Under the pieces are notes generated by a model. That model saw only the letters and a list, made by a program, of their open reading frames with translations, was not told the origin of the DNA and did no database searches. A stretch of 56,035 nt of DNA from Sediminibacterium ginsengisoli (GTDB taxonomy: Bacteria > Bacteroidota > Bacteroidia > Chitinophagales > Chitinophagaceae), in NCBI GenBank assembly GCA_945865545.1, contig CAMBEQ010000013.1:1-56035 (forward strand), read 5' to 3'. A program made the position numbers and the translations under genes. This document shows positions 26,614-35,255 of this stretch, one piece after another. Position 1 is the stretch's first letter; every line of letters begins with the position of its first letter.

Positions 26614-29148
26614 ATGTTTAAGAAAATTATTTCATCCCTTTTTTTAACGCTTTCCTTTTTGCTTTTGCAGGGGCAAGCCAATTATTTTTACCCTAATAAA
26701 GGCAATTTTGATTCTAGTATCCCCACCCCAGAACAATTTCTGGGCTATGCCATTGGTGAACAACATACAAGGCATGATCGAATTGTAGCTTATTTAAAAG
26801 AACTAGATCGTTTATCCGATAAGGTTTCCTTTGAAATCATTGGAGAAACCTTTGAACATAGGGCGCAAGTAGTAGCTATATTCTCTTCTCCAGAAAACCA
26901 TAAAAATTTGGAGCAAATTCGTTTGCAACACTTATCCAATCAATTAAATGGTACTAATAATAAGGTCCCATTGGTCATTCATTTGGCTTACAATGTGCAT
27001 GGCAATGAGCCGTCTTCAAGCGAAGCAGCTTTATTAACTGCCTATTATTTAACTGCTTCCCAGAGCGAGGAGACCAAACAATGGTTAAATAATATGATTA
27101 TCACTTTGGATCCAGTAATTAACCCTGATGGAAGAGACCGACATACTCATTGGGCAAATATGCACAAAGGATCACCCGCTGTTTCAGATCCCAATGACCG
27201 AGAGCACAATGAAATTTGGCCTGGAGGAAGATTCAACCATTATTGGTTTGACTTAAATCGTGATTGGTTTTTAGCCACTTTTCCAGAAACAAGAAATAGG
27301 ATCAATTTCTTCCACAAATGGCGCCCTTATGTACAAACAGACCATCATGAAATGGGAACTAATTCTACTTTCTATTTCGATCCAGGTAAAGAATCTAGTA
27401 ATAATCCAATTGTACCCGATTACTTGTACAACAAAATTTATCCAAAATTTGGAGAATACTTTACCAAAGCAACTAATAGTATAGGCTCAATGTATTTTAC
27501 CAAAGAAGCATTCGATAAACTATATCCTGGCTACGGTAGTAGTTATATTAATTTTTATGGTGGTGCTGGATTTTTATTCGAGCAAGGTAGCAGCCGAGGT
27601 CATGTGCAAGAAACCACTACCATTCCTATCACATTTGGTTTTACCATACGTAATCAGTTTACCGCTTCTTTAGCCACTATCACTGCCGCATTAGCAGAGA
27701 AAGAAAGTTTATTTGAAATGCGTAAACAGTTTTATTTAACAGCAAAACAACAAGCCGCTAATTCAGTTATTAAAGGCTATAGCTTTGGCGATGCCAACGA
27801 TTTTAATAGAACAAAAGCATTTATCGATTTATTACTATTGCACAAAATAGATGTTTATAAAGTGCCCAACTCAACAAATTATTTTGTACCTACAGCACAG
27901 GATAATTATATCATGGTGAGAAGTATTTTTGAAAATCAAATTACCTATAAGGATAGTACATTTTATGATGCCTCTACTTGGAGTTTAATTCATGCCTACG
28001 GACTTCCTTTTAGTGAAGTTAAATCTAGCATGACTTTATCTGAAAAAATAAATACACCACTTGTTTTTAATTCTACTCCAATTGTAAAAAGTAGTTACGC
28101 CTACCTGGTAAGTAATTCCGATTATAATATCCATCAATTTATTTACGCATTACAAAACGAAGGTGTTTTTGTACAAACTGCTACCAGAACTTTTAGTACC
28201 AATATTAATGGAGAAAATATGAATTTTGGCTATGGTAGTATTATTATTTCTGTTCAACAGCAAAAAATTGATGCAGATAAATTATATAATATAGTAAGTA
28301 AAGCAAGTGTTGCTGCCAATATAAAAGTACATACAGTATCTACTGGCTTTAGTAACTCTGGCATTGACCTTGGAAGCAATAATGTAAAAACGTTGAAAAA
28401 GCCAGAGGCCGCAATGATAATAGGGAACGGTGTTGCCGCTTCTGAAGCAGGTGAAATATGGCATTTACTAGACCAACGTTTACATATGCCTATTACTAAA
28501 TTAGATATATTAAACTTCTCTAGAGTTCGATTAGCTAGGTATAATACACTTGTTATGGTTTCGGGAGTATATAACTTATTAGATAAAACCAGTGTAGACA
28601 AAATTAAAGCCTGGGTGCAAGAAGGAAACACACTGATTACCATAAAAACAGGAGCTGAATGGGCCATTAAAAATGGCTTTACTAAATTCCAATTATCAGT
28701 TGACTCCTCTATGACCAAAGGAAGAATAGATTACGATAGAGCAACTGAAATAGAAGGTGCTAAAGCTTTAGGCGGCTCTATTTTTAATATTGATCTTGAT
28801 ACGACTCATCCAATTGGGTATGGGTTCTCAAAAAGAAAAGTTTCTGTCTACAAAAATAATAGCACCCTATTTCAAAATAGCACCAGTGCTTACAATACCA
28901 TTGCGCAATACACCAATACTCCTTTAGTAGGCGGCTACCTTCATCCTAATTCTTTAAAAATGATTAAAAATTCACCTTCTATTTTAGTAGGATCTGAGGG
29001 AAGTGGAAGAGTAATATTATTTGCAGACGAGCCTAATTTTAGAGGAACTTGGTATGGGACAAACAAGTTATTTTTAAATGCTTTATTCTTAGGTAGTATT
29101 ATGACAACCCCTGGTGCAAATTATACAGAAGAAGAAGATAAACATTAA
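26614..29148 (+). CDS. Secreted M14 family zinc carboxypeptidase
   Basis: An 844-residue protein with signal peptide (LLLQGQA). The M14 peptidase domain spans about 35-370: zinc ligands H129 and E132 in NVHGNEPSS, and the third from the QTDHHEMG segment (H244 or H245). FDLNRDWF follows the family pattern, and FLFEQGSSRG may hold the catalytic Glu. The remaining 450 residues include a class I glutamine amidotransferase-like (DUF4350-like) part near 590-820, as in other large Bacteroidota M14 proteins. It would trim peptides in the periplasm or outside the cell. The gene is followed 14 bp later by an oxidoreductase gene. Confidence 0.92.
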   Translation: MFKKIISSLFLTLSFLLLQGQANYFYPNKGNFDSSIPTPEQFLGYAIGEQHTRHDRIVAYLKELDRLSDKVSFEIIGETFEHRAQVVAIFSSPENHKNLEQIRLQHLSNQLNGTNNKVPLVIHLAYNVHGNEPSSSEAALLTAYYLTASQSEETKQWLNNMIITLDPVINPDGRDRHTHWANMHKGSPAVSDPNDREHNEIWPGGRFNHYWFDLNRDWFLATFPETRNRINFFHKWRPYVQTDHHEMGTNSTFYFDPGKESSNNPIVPDYLYNKIYPKFGEYFTKATNSIGSMYFTKEAFDKLYPGYGSSYINFYGGAGFLFEQGSSRGHVQETTTIPITFGFTIRNQFTASLATITAALAEKESLFEMRKQFYLTAKQQAANSVIKGYSFGDANDFNRTKAFIDLLLLHKIDVYKVPNSTNYFVPTAQDNYIMVRSIFENQITYKDSTFYDASTWSLIHAYGLPFSEVKSSMTLSEKINTPLVFNSTPIVKSSYAYLVSNSDYNIHQFIYALQNEGVFVQTATRTFSTNINGENMNFGYGSIIISVQQQKIDADKLYNIVSKASVAANIKVHTVSTGFSNSGIDLGSNNVKTLKKPEAAMIIGNGVAASEAGEIWHLLDQRLHMPITKLDILNFSRVRLARYNTLVMVSGVYNLLDKTSVDKIKAWVQEGNTLITIKTGAEWAIKNGFTKFQLSVDSSMTKGRIDYDRATEIEGAKALGGSIFNIDLDTTHPIGYGFSKRKVSVYKNNSTLFQNSTSAYNTIAQYTNTPLVGGYLHPNSLKMIKNSPSILVGSEGSGRVILFADEPNFRGTWYGTNKLFLNALFLGSIMTTPGANYTEEEDKH

Positions 29149-29162
29149 ATAAAACAAAAAAA

Positions 29163-30524
29163 ATGCAAAAGCATTCTTCCCAAAATAGACGTCAATTTCT
29201 ACGCAACTCCTCAGCCCTCTTGGCACTTGCGTCACTACAAACTAGTGGTTTAAACCAATGGGCCTATGCACCAAAAAGACGTGTTGCATTAATTGGCACT
29301 GGCTGGTATGGGAAAAGCGATCTATTTAGATTGATGCAAGTTGCTTCTACAGAAGTAGTTGGACTCTGCGATGTAGACAAACATCAATTGCAAGATGCCG
29401 CAGAACGCATAAGCAATCGCATAGGCAACTCAAAAAAAATACCACTCTACAACGATTATAGAACCATGCTGAAGGAACAAAAGCCAGAAATTGTTTTGGT
29501 TGGAAGTCCCGATCATTGGCATGCTCTTCAAACAATAGACTCCATCAAATCAGGAGCACATGTATATGTTCAAAAGCCCATCAGCGTCGATGTAATGGAA
29601 GGTGAAGCCATACTTGCCACTGCTAGAAAATATGATCGTGTTGTTCAAGTTGGCACACAGAGAAGAAGTACGCCACATTTAGTGGAAGCGAAAAAAAATA
29701 TAATCGATAGCGGGTTGCTTGGCAAAATTCATCATATAGAAATTTGCTGCTACTACCATATGCGTAATGAAAGTAATCCACCACTTCAAGCAATACCTGA
29801 TTTTTTTGATTATGACATGTGGACAGGACCAGCTGCGCTTCGCCCATTTGATGGATTACCTCACAGAGGATGGTGGCGTGGTTTTATGGAATATGGGAAT
29901 GGTATCATGGGTGATATGTGCGTACATATGTTTGATACAGTTCGTTGGATGCTTGATTTAGGATGGCCAACAAAAATAAGCTCTACTGGAGGCATCTATG
30001 GAAATCATATTGGCAAAAGCAATATAGCAGATACCCAACATGCAATTTTTGAATATGATGGATTGAATTGTGTTTGGCAACACAGAACATGGGGAACTTC
30101 TGCTGACCCTGAATATCCATGGGCTTTTAAAATTTATGGAGAAAATGGGACTCTTTCCGGCGACACGATGAAATATGATTTTACTCCAGTAGGTGATGGC
30201 AAAAAAATACATGGCGATACCCTATACGAAAGAGAAAAATATCCAGAAGACCTTAACGAAAAAGATATTGAACTACATGTTGCTTCGGCAACGCGCATGC
30301 ACATGAAAAATTTTATCGATGCAATTGATAATAAAACTAAACCCGTTGCCGATATTGAACAAGGTCATATTTCAACGGCTAGCTGCATCCTTGCCAACCT
30401 ATCGATGCAACTAGGCAGACCATTACAATACGATCATAAAAAAATGGAAGTCATTGGCGATCCCGAAGCTACAAAACTATTGCAGCGCCCCTATAGAGGG
30501 ACATGGGAACATCCAATGCCCTAA
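29163..30524 (+). CDS. Gfo/Idh/MocA family oxidoreductase, Tat-exported
   Basis: A 453-residue protein with a twin-arginine signal (QNRRQFLRNSSALLALASLQ). A Rossmann fold with VALIGTGWYGKSD binds NAD(P), and QKPISVDVMEGEAI has the conserved EKP-like motif of Gfo/Idh/MocA enzymes (here QKP). The C-terminal half carries the substrate part with DMCVHMFDTVRWM. Such exported Bacteroidota members often act on sugars or glycosides using a tightly bound cofactor. It lies 14 bp after the M14 gene, an apparent operon. A repeat fragment and a palindrome follow it. Confidence 0.93.
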   Translation: MQKHSSQNRRQFLRNSSALLALASLQTSGLNQWAYAPKRRVALIGTGWYGKSDLFRLMQVASTEVVGLCDVDKHQLQDAAERISNRIGNSKKIPLYNDYRTMLKEQKPEIVLVGSPDHWHALQTIDSIKSGAHVYVQKPISVDVMEGEAILATARKYDRVVQVGTQRRSTPHLVEAKKNIIDSGLLGKIHHIEICCYYHMRNESNPPLQAIPDFFDYDMWTGPAALRPFDGLPHRGWWRGFMEYGNGIMGDMCVHMFDTVRWMLDLGWPTKISSTGGIYGNHIGKSNIADTQHAIFEYDGLNCVWQHRTWGTSADPEYPWAFKIYGENGTLSGDTMKYDFTPVGDGKKIHGDTLYEREKYPEDLNEKDIELHVASATRMHMKNFIDAIDNKTKPVADIEQGHISTASCILANLSMQLGRPLQYDHKKMEVIGDPEATKLLQRPYRGTWEHPMP

Positions 30525-30567
30525 GCTTATATAATTTTACGCTGTCGCACCAAGGGGAGGCAAATAA

Positions 30568-30610
30568 TTAACCGAGCTCGGTTGATTTCAGGGGGTGTTT
30601 TATTCAGGAA
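30568..30610 (-). repeat. tRNA-3'-half repeat family, right-end fragment (copy 3)
   Basis: Only the right end is present: TTGATTTCAGGGGGTGTTTT and ATTCAGG. It includes a perfect 14-bp palindrome AACCGAGCTCGGTT at 30570-30583, where other copies have a looser TTGACCGATT. The rest of the family is absent. Confidence 0.6.
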
Positions 30611-30696
30611 AGTAAGAATCTATTTATATACATTAAAAAATGCTAATTTGTAATTTAATAAATAGTACTAATAATTATAAACAAAACACAATTAAT

Positions 30697-32148
30697 ATGA
30701 AAGGATTAATTTTAATCATTTTAAATCTAATTTTTGCTACAAGTTTTTCCCAAACTGTAACGCCGCATTCAGTTCCCGGAGAATTTGCTTCGGATTATTA
30801 TGAAGTAAAAGTAAATGGACAGCCTGTTCAAGTTTTTCACGCAGGCTTAAATGTATATTTCGCTAGTTTTGATTTTGTTGGAAATGCTGATGTAAAAGTT
30901 ATTTCTAATTACAATTCTAACAGTTATTCGGGGCAAACATCCAACAAGGATATAATTAAAGTTGACGAAAAAGGTTATTGGGGTGGAGAAGTAAATATTC
31001 GTCCATTGTCAAAAAATATTCGCCCAATTTTAAATGGGACAGATGTAAGTTTTTCACTTTCCGAAGCAGGTCAATATTCGGTTGAAAGAGTTGGGAAAAG
31101 TAATTTTAAGGACGATGTAATTTTCCTATTCGCCAATCGTCCAGATAAAAATATTCCCAAGTTGACAGCAAAAAATTTGATACGCCTTAAAGCAGGAATT
31201 CATCACCGAAACATTGATTTGAAAAGTGGACAGACCCTTTATTTAGACGCAGGAGCAGTATTATTTGGTGCTATCAATGTATGGGATGCAAAAAATGTGT
31301 CTATTTTAGGAAGAGGAACCGTTGTTTACTATGGCCCACAATCAGAAACCCATGACGATGGTTGGAAAAATCAAAAAAACTGGCATCCATTAACCACAAA
31401 TAATGTTCAAGGCTTAACTGTGCGGGGTGTTACCTTTGTTGGTAAAAGCCGCACATGGACTATTCAAACACATTCTACGTTTGATGCAATTTTCGATAAT
31501 ATAAAAATTCTTGCTGTAAATCCTCAAAATATTAATGGTGATGGAATTGATTGGTATGGAGGAGGAAGAGCAAAAGTTATAAATAGTTTTATTCGTTCGA
31601 TGGATGATTGCTTTGCATTTTTTACAAAAGAAAGTTGTAATGATATGTGGGCAACAACTAAAAATACCGAAGGGGAGGTTAAAAATATACACATTGAAAA
31701 CTGTGTACTTTGGACAACGCTAGCAAATGTTTTCCGAATAGGATTCAATGGACAGTCTTTGACTACCGACAATATCAGCATGAAAAATTGTGATATAATT
31801 CACATTACTAAAAGTGAATGGTATGCTCCCTGGTCCTTGTTTTGTATGGTTAGTCCTAATGGGAAAGGCAAGGCAAAACACAGTAATTATTTATTTGAAA
31901 ATATCCGATTTGAAGAACCCACCGCCCTTTTCGGACTTCAAAATCCAGAATCATCTTTTCAGAATTTGATTTTAAAAGACATAACCATGATTGGAGAACC
32001 AATTTCATCACTTATCAAAAATAATACAAGAAATATTACTTTCAATAATGTGATATTGAATGGTAAACTGGTAGCTTCTGAAAAAGATATTCCGATGAAA
32101 ACAGGAAATTTAAAAATTGAAAATGTTTCCTATTTGCAAAAAAAATAA
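30697..32148 (+). CDS. Secreted right-handed beta-helix glycoside hydrolase-like protein (GH28/GH49-type)
   Basis: From the ATG at 30697 the protein is 483 residues, with a signal peptide (MKGLILIILNLIFATSFSQ); an in-frame ATG at 30640 would put 19 residues before it and is less likely. The middle forms a parallel beta-helix with short repeated rungs such as NVSILGRGTVVYYG and GLTVRGVTFVGKS. The segment INGDGIDWYGG and then FIRSMDDCFAF resembles the catalytic Asp pairs of polygalacturonase-like (GH28) and dextranase-like (GH49) enzymes. The fold and broad class are good; the substrate is unknown. It stands alone. Confidence 0.8.
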   Translation: MKGLILIILNLIFATSFSQTVTPHSVPGEFASDYYEVKVNGQPVQVFHAGLNVYFASFDFVGNADVKVISNYNSNSYSGQTSNKDIIKVDEKGYWGGEVNIRPLSKNIRPILNGTDVSFSLSEAGQYSVERVGKSNFKDDVIFLFANRPDKNIPKLTAKNLIRLKAGIHHRNIDLKSGQTLYLDAGAVLFGAINVWDAKNVSILGRGTVVYYGPQSETHDDGWKNQKNWHPLTTNNVQGLTVRGVTFVGKSRTWTIQTHSTFDAIFDNIKILAVNPQNINGDGIDWYGGGRAKVINSFIRSMDDCFAFFTKESCNDMWATTKNTEGEVKNIHIENCVLWTTLANVFRIGFNGQSLTTDNISMKNCDIIHITKSEWYAPWSLFCMVSPNGKGKAKHSNYLFENIRFEEPTALFGLQNPESSFQNLILKDITMIGEPISSLIKNNTRNITFNNVILNGKLVASEKDIPMKTGNLKIENVSYLQKK

Positions 32149-32248
32149 GAACATTTAATGGTTCAATAATTGGAATGGGAACCTCTTGCAATTGAAGTCT
32201 TATTTTTCAAAAATTAATACATAAACAATAAAGTGCCTACGATTTAAT

Positions 32249-33121
32249 CTAAGGTTTCTTATTTTTAAATAGATTAGAAAATGGAAATAAAGAAGGTGTT
32301 GTGTGGATATATTTTTGATAGTTCTCTAAATGACCCCATTTCTCCCTCCCTGCAATTTCTAAAATCCTTACACCACTTATATAAACCAATAGAATATAGG
32401 TAAAAAGTGGAGAGATTAAAGTAATATACTGCCAACCTGATAAGGATGAAAAGGACATAATGGAAATCCCCAACCATAATACAATCTCACCAAAATAGTT
32501 TGGGTGTCTTGAGTAAGACCATAGTCCATGAGCAATAAACTGATCCTTATTTGTAGGATTTTTACGGAAGGTAGCCTTTTGCCAGTCGGCAATAATCTCT
32601 ACTACAAAACCGAAAATAAAGACAAGCACACCCATATAAAAAAAACTATTTTGAACAACCCCATTTTTGCTTGCAATGGCTGTTAACGCGCACATGGAAC
32701 ATAAAGAAACCCACATCCCTTGAAAAGTCCAGGCCATAAAGAACCTTGTTGGCGAGGGTTTGATAGATGCAAACCTTTTATCTTCTCCACTTTTATGAAT
32801 TCTTATAAATAAGAAGCTGCCTAAACGGATTGCCCATAAGATAATGAAAGAAGCTAATAGAATGCTGCCCATATTGATATTTATTGCAGAGTAACTTTGG
32901 TAGCTTATATAAATCACAGTGAATAAGTAGGTAGCACTCCCAGTTAGGTCATAAAACTTTTCTGTTTGAAAAAAATAGGCAGGCACAAACAAAAGCCATT
33001 GAATAAGAAAGGCAATCAATACAGCCTGTTGAATCACTTGGAGTCCAGTTAAAAGTGCAATGCTATAGGCAATGGAAAAAGCGATGAGGGAAAATAATAA
33101 ATTCAGTAATGCTTGCTTCAT
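32249..33121 (-). CDS. DUF1295 membrane protein (steroid 5-alpha-reductase-like)
   Basis: A 290-residue membrane protein with about seven helices. The C-terminal part has GLWSYSRHPNYFGEIVLWLG, the signature of DUF1295 and of related steroid 5-alpha-reductase and isoprenylcysteine methyltransferase-like proteins; the SRHPNYxGE motif binds the cofactor. The reaction is not established for bacterial members; reduction or methylation of a lipid is typical of relatives. It follows an 86-residue gene by 47 bp on the same strand. Confidence 0.88.
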   Translation of the reverse strand: MKQALLNLLFSLIAFSIAYSIALLTGLQVIQQAVLIAFLIQWLLFVPAYFFQTEKFYDLTGSATYLFTVIYISYQSYSAININMGSILLASFIILWAIRLGSFLFIRIHKSGEDKRFASIKPSPTRFFMAWTFQGMWVSLCSMCALTAIASKNGVVQNSFFYMGVLVFIFGFVVEIIADWQKATFRKNPTNKDQFIAHGLWSYSRHPNYFGEIVLWLGISIMSFSSLSGWQYITLISPLFTYILLVYISGVRILEIAGREKWGHLENYQKYIHTTPSLFPFSNLFKNKKP

Positions 33122-33168
33122 AATTTTTCATTATTTCTATTTAGTATCGAAAAGGTTATAAAATATTT

Positions 33169-33429
33169 TTAATAAATTAATTTGTAGATAATAAATAGAA
33201 TCAGATACACTGCTAAATAGATTCGATAGTAATTTCTTGTTTTGATATATATTTTATTATCTGGATACATATTGCTGAATAAACCTATAATTTCTTTTTT
33301 GAAAAGGGGTTTAATATTTATTTTCCAATCATCAGTTTGGTATACAATTTTCCTAAACTTACTCCTAAAATAGGTGCTGGGAATACTCCAAATAATTAAA
33401 ATAAGTAATATTAGTTGTTTAACTATCAT
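33169..33429 (-). CDS. Small membrane protein (86 aa), unknown
   Basis: An 86-residue frame with an N-terminal membrane helix (IVKQLILLILIIWSI), a charged middle part and a C-terminal helix (IYLAVYLILFIIYKLIY). I do not recognise it. It lies 47 bp upstream of the DUF1295 gene on the same strand and is probably its operon partner. The high Ile/Lys content follows the AT-rich composition, so a chance frame cannot be fully excluded. Confidence 0.5.
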   Translation of the reverse strand: MIVKQLILLILIIWSIPSTYFRSKFRKIVYQTDDWKINIKPLFKKEIIGLFSNMYPDNKIYIKTRNYYRIYLAVYLILFIIYKLIY

Positions 33430-33461
33430 AAATAAAGATATACATGTTTAGCAGAAACAAC

Positions 33462-33636
33462 AAAGGACCTAGGATTTAGTACAAGTCCTTGATTTTCATA
33501 TAGCGAGACCTGGACTTGAACCCATGACCTTCCGGTTATTAAAATTTTTTGAGAAAATTATGACGTTAATTATTAATATGTTATCTAAAAACGAAATAAA
33601 CTCATTTAACCGAATTCAGGGGTGTTTTCATAACAC
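33462..33636 (-). repeat. tRNA-3'-half repeat family, near-complete copy (copy 4)
   Basis: A near-complete 175-bp copy. In order on the plus strand: hairpin end AAAGGACC...AAGTCCTTG, then TTTTCATATAGCGAGACCTG, the T-arm-like GGACTTGAACCCATGACC, an anticodon-arm-like TTCCGGTTATTA, the TTTTTTGAGAAAATTATGA spacer, and the right end AACCGAATTCAGGGGTGTTT. On the minus strand it reads as the 3' half of a tRNA; the 5' half is absent. Confidence 0.75.
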
Positions 33637-33713
33637 AAAAATTATTTATTAATGGAGCTTATCAAATCTAATTTAAAAAAAAGACGTAAATTTCTAAAAA
33701 ATTAATACAAGGT

Positions 33714-35045
33714 ATGAAAAAACTATTCTTCTTTTTTATATTACTAGCCTATAGTTTGTCTGCGAACGCACAAAAAATAAAAGCTTTTGTGGGCGGAACC
33801 TTAATTGATGGTTTTGGAGGAACCCCTATTTATAATAGCGTTATTATAATTGAAAATGATCGTATCAAAACAGTGGGCACAGTAGGCAGTACTGCCATTC
33901 CTAAAAATGCTGAAATAATTTCAACCGAGGGAATGAGTGTGTTACCTGGTTTATGGGATATGCATGTTCATTTAATGATTAATGGGCATAGTGATTATGA
34001 TCATTGGGATAGTACTTATATGAAGGATTTTGAAAAAGTAATTATGCCCGCATCGGCTCACCAATTGCTAATGGCTGGAGTAACAAGTGCACGTGATTTA
34101 GGGGGCCCTTTGGAAGCAAGTGTAAATGTTAAACGTAGTATTGATAAGGGCGAATTATTGGGCCCTACCTTATATGTATCAGGACCTTTTATCCAACACA
34201 AACCATATCCGCACACAGAAGCGTACCGTTGGGGTGTAAATGGTGTCGAAGATGCACGAGCTAAAGTGCGCAAACTTGCAGAAGCAGGAGTAAATGTGAT
34301 AAAACTGATTGATCAGGACGAAATGACTTTAGAAGAAGCACAAGCAGTGGTCGATGAAGCACATAAATATAATTTGCCTGTCGCAGGTCACTCGCATCGC
34401 CCTAATGAAATTAGAGTGGGTATGAAAATTGGAGTAGATTGTTTTGAACACACTGGATTATCTTCTTCTCCAGAATATCCTGAGGATATTATACAAATGA
34501 TAAAAGAGCGCACTGCACAAATGAATAAAGGACCGTTATTCTGGACGCCAACGGTAGAAGGTTTGTATAATTATGAATATACAAGAGACCATCCAGAAAA
34601 ACTTGATGATACTTCCTGGCATTTAGATTTACCCAATAATATTGTTAATGATATTAAAGCGTCATTAAAATATCCTGCCAGGATGCCTTACTTTCAATTA
34701 ACTCCAGTCCGCCGACCAACCTTAGAGAAAAAAATAAATCAACTTAAAAATGCTGGAGTAGTATTATTGGTAGGAACTGATAGCGGTATACCAATGAAAT
34801 TTCACAGTCAAAGTACTTGGAATGAATTAGATGTGTGGGTGAATAAATTTGATTTTGACCCTATGTATGCTATTAAAGCAGCAACGTATTGGCCAGCTTT
34901 AGCCATGCGTGTTGAAAAAGATTATGGTACTATTAGTGAAGGCAAGTATGCTGATATAATTGCCGTAAAAGGGGATGTATTGAGATATATTGACTTATTA
35001 CAAAAAGTAGATATGGTATATAAGCATGGCAAAAAGGTAAAATAA
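33714..35045 (+). CDS. Exported amidohydrolase (imidazolonepropionase-like)
   Basis: A 443-residue protein with a signal peptide (ending SANAQ). The amidohydrolase metal-binding residues are visible: H84 and H86 in DMHVHL, a Lys in NVIKLIDQDE, H in AGHSH, H in DCFEHTG and the catalytic Asp in VGTDSGIP. The LPGLWDMHVH, PVAGHSH and GTISEGKYADI patterns match the secreted imidazolonepropionase-like or prolidase-like group. It probably hydrolyses a C-N bond in a peptide or cyclic amide; the exact substrate is unknown. It is bounded by repeat copies on both sides and ends with a strong terminator. Confidence 0.93.
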   Translation: MKKLFFFFILLAYSLSANAQKIKAFVGGTLIDGFGGTPIYNSVIIIENDRIKTVGTVGSTAIPKNAEIISTEGMSVLPGLWDMHVHLMINGHSDYDHWDSTYMKDFEKVIMPASAHQLLMAGVTSARDLGGPLEASVNVKRSIDKGELLGPTLYVSGPFIQHKPYPHTEAYRWGVNGVEDARAKVRKLAEAGVNVIKLIDQDEMTLEEAQAVVDEAHKYNLPVAGHSHRPNEIRVGMKIGVDCFEHTGLSSSPEYPEDIIQMIKERTAQMNKGPLFWTPTVEGLYNYEYTRDHPEKLDDTSWHLDLPNNIVNDIKASLKYPARMPYFQLTPVRRPTLEKKINQLKNAGVVLLVGTDSGIPMKFHSQSTWNELDVWVNKFDFDPMYAIKAATYWPALAMRVEKDYGTISEGKYADIIAVKGDVLRYIDLLQKVDMVYKHGKKVK

Positions 35046-35091
35046 ACTTATAGGGGCTAGATAATAAAATGATATTCATCATGTAAAATAA

Positions 35092-35126
35092 ACAACCACT
35101 TACGAATAAAAGTAAGTGGTTGTTTT
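35092..35126 (+). terminator. Intrinsic terminator after the amidohydrolase
   Basis: A perfect 12-bp stem (ACAACCACTTAC / GTAAGTGGTTGT) with an 8-nt loop is followed by a short T-run, 46 bp after the stop codon. Confidence 0.88.
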
Positions 35127-35130
35127 AAAT

Positions 35131-35180
35131 TAAGTGAGAACCGCATTTAAATCTGGTCCTCCCGATTAGGAGTGGAGAAA
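35131..35180 (-). repeat. tRNA-3'-half repeat family, diverged middle fragment (copy 5)
   Basis: TAAGTGAGAACCGCATTTAA and ATCTGGTCCTCCCGATTAGG align with the tRNA-like middle part of the other copies (AGTGAGACCGGAATTTGAAC / CCGTAACCTCCCGTTTAGG). It is strongly diverged; the ends are not recognisable. Confidence 0.5.
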
Positions 35181-35255
35181 TTGGTTCAAATTGAAATATA
35201 AAAAATACCTTTTTATTAATACAAGAACTATTAAATAGATAGTAAATTTGTGTAA

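Noticed and set aside
35243..35250. -7 box TAAATTTG directly before the TonB receptor (and TATTTTTG at 19826-19833 before the DCC gene)
   Set aside because: Both lie only a few bases before the start codon, which would require leaderless mRNA; chance matches in AT-rich DNA are likely.
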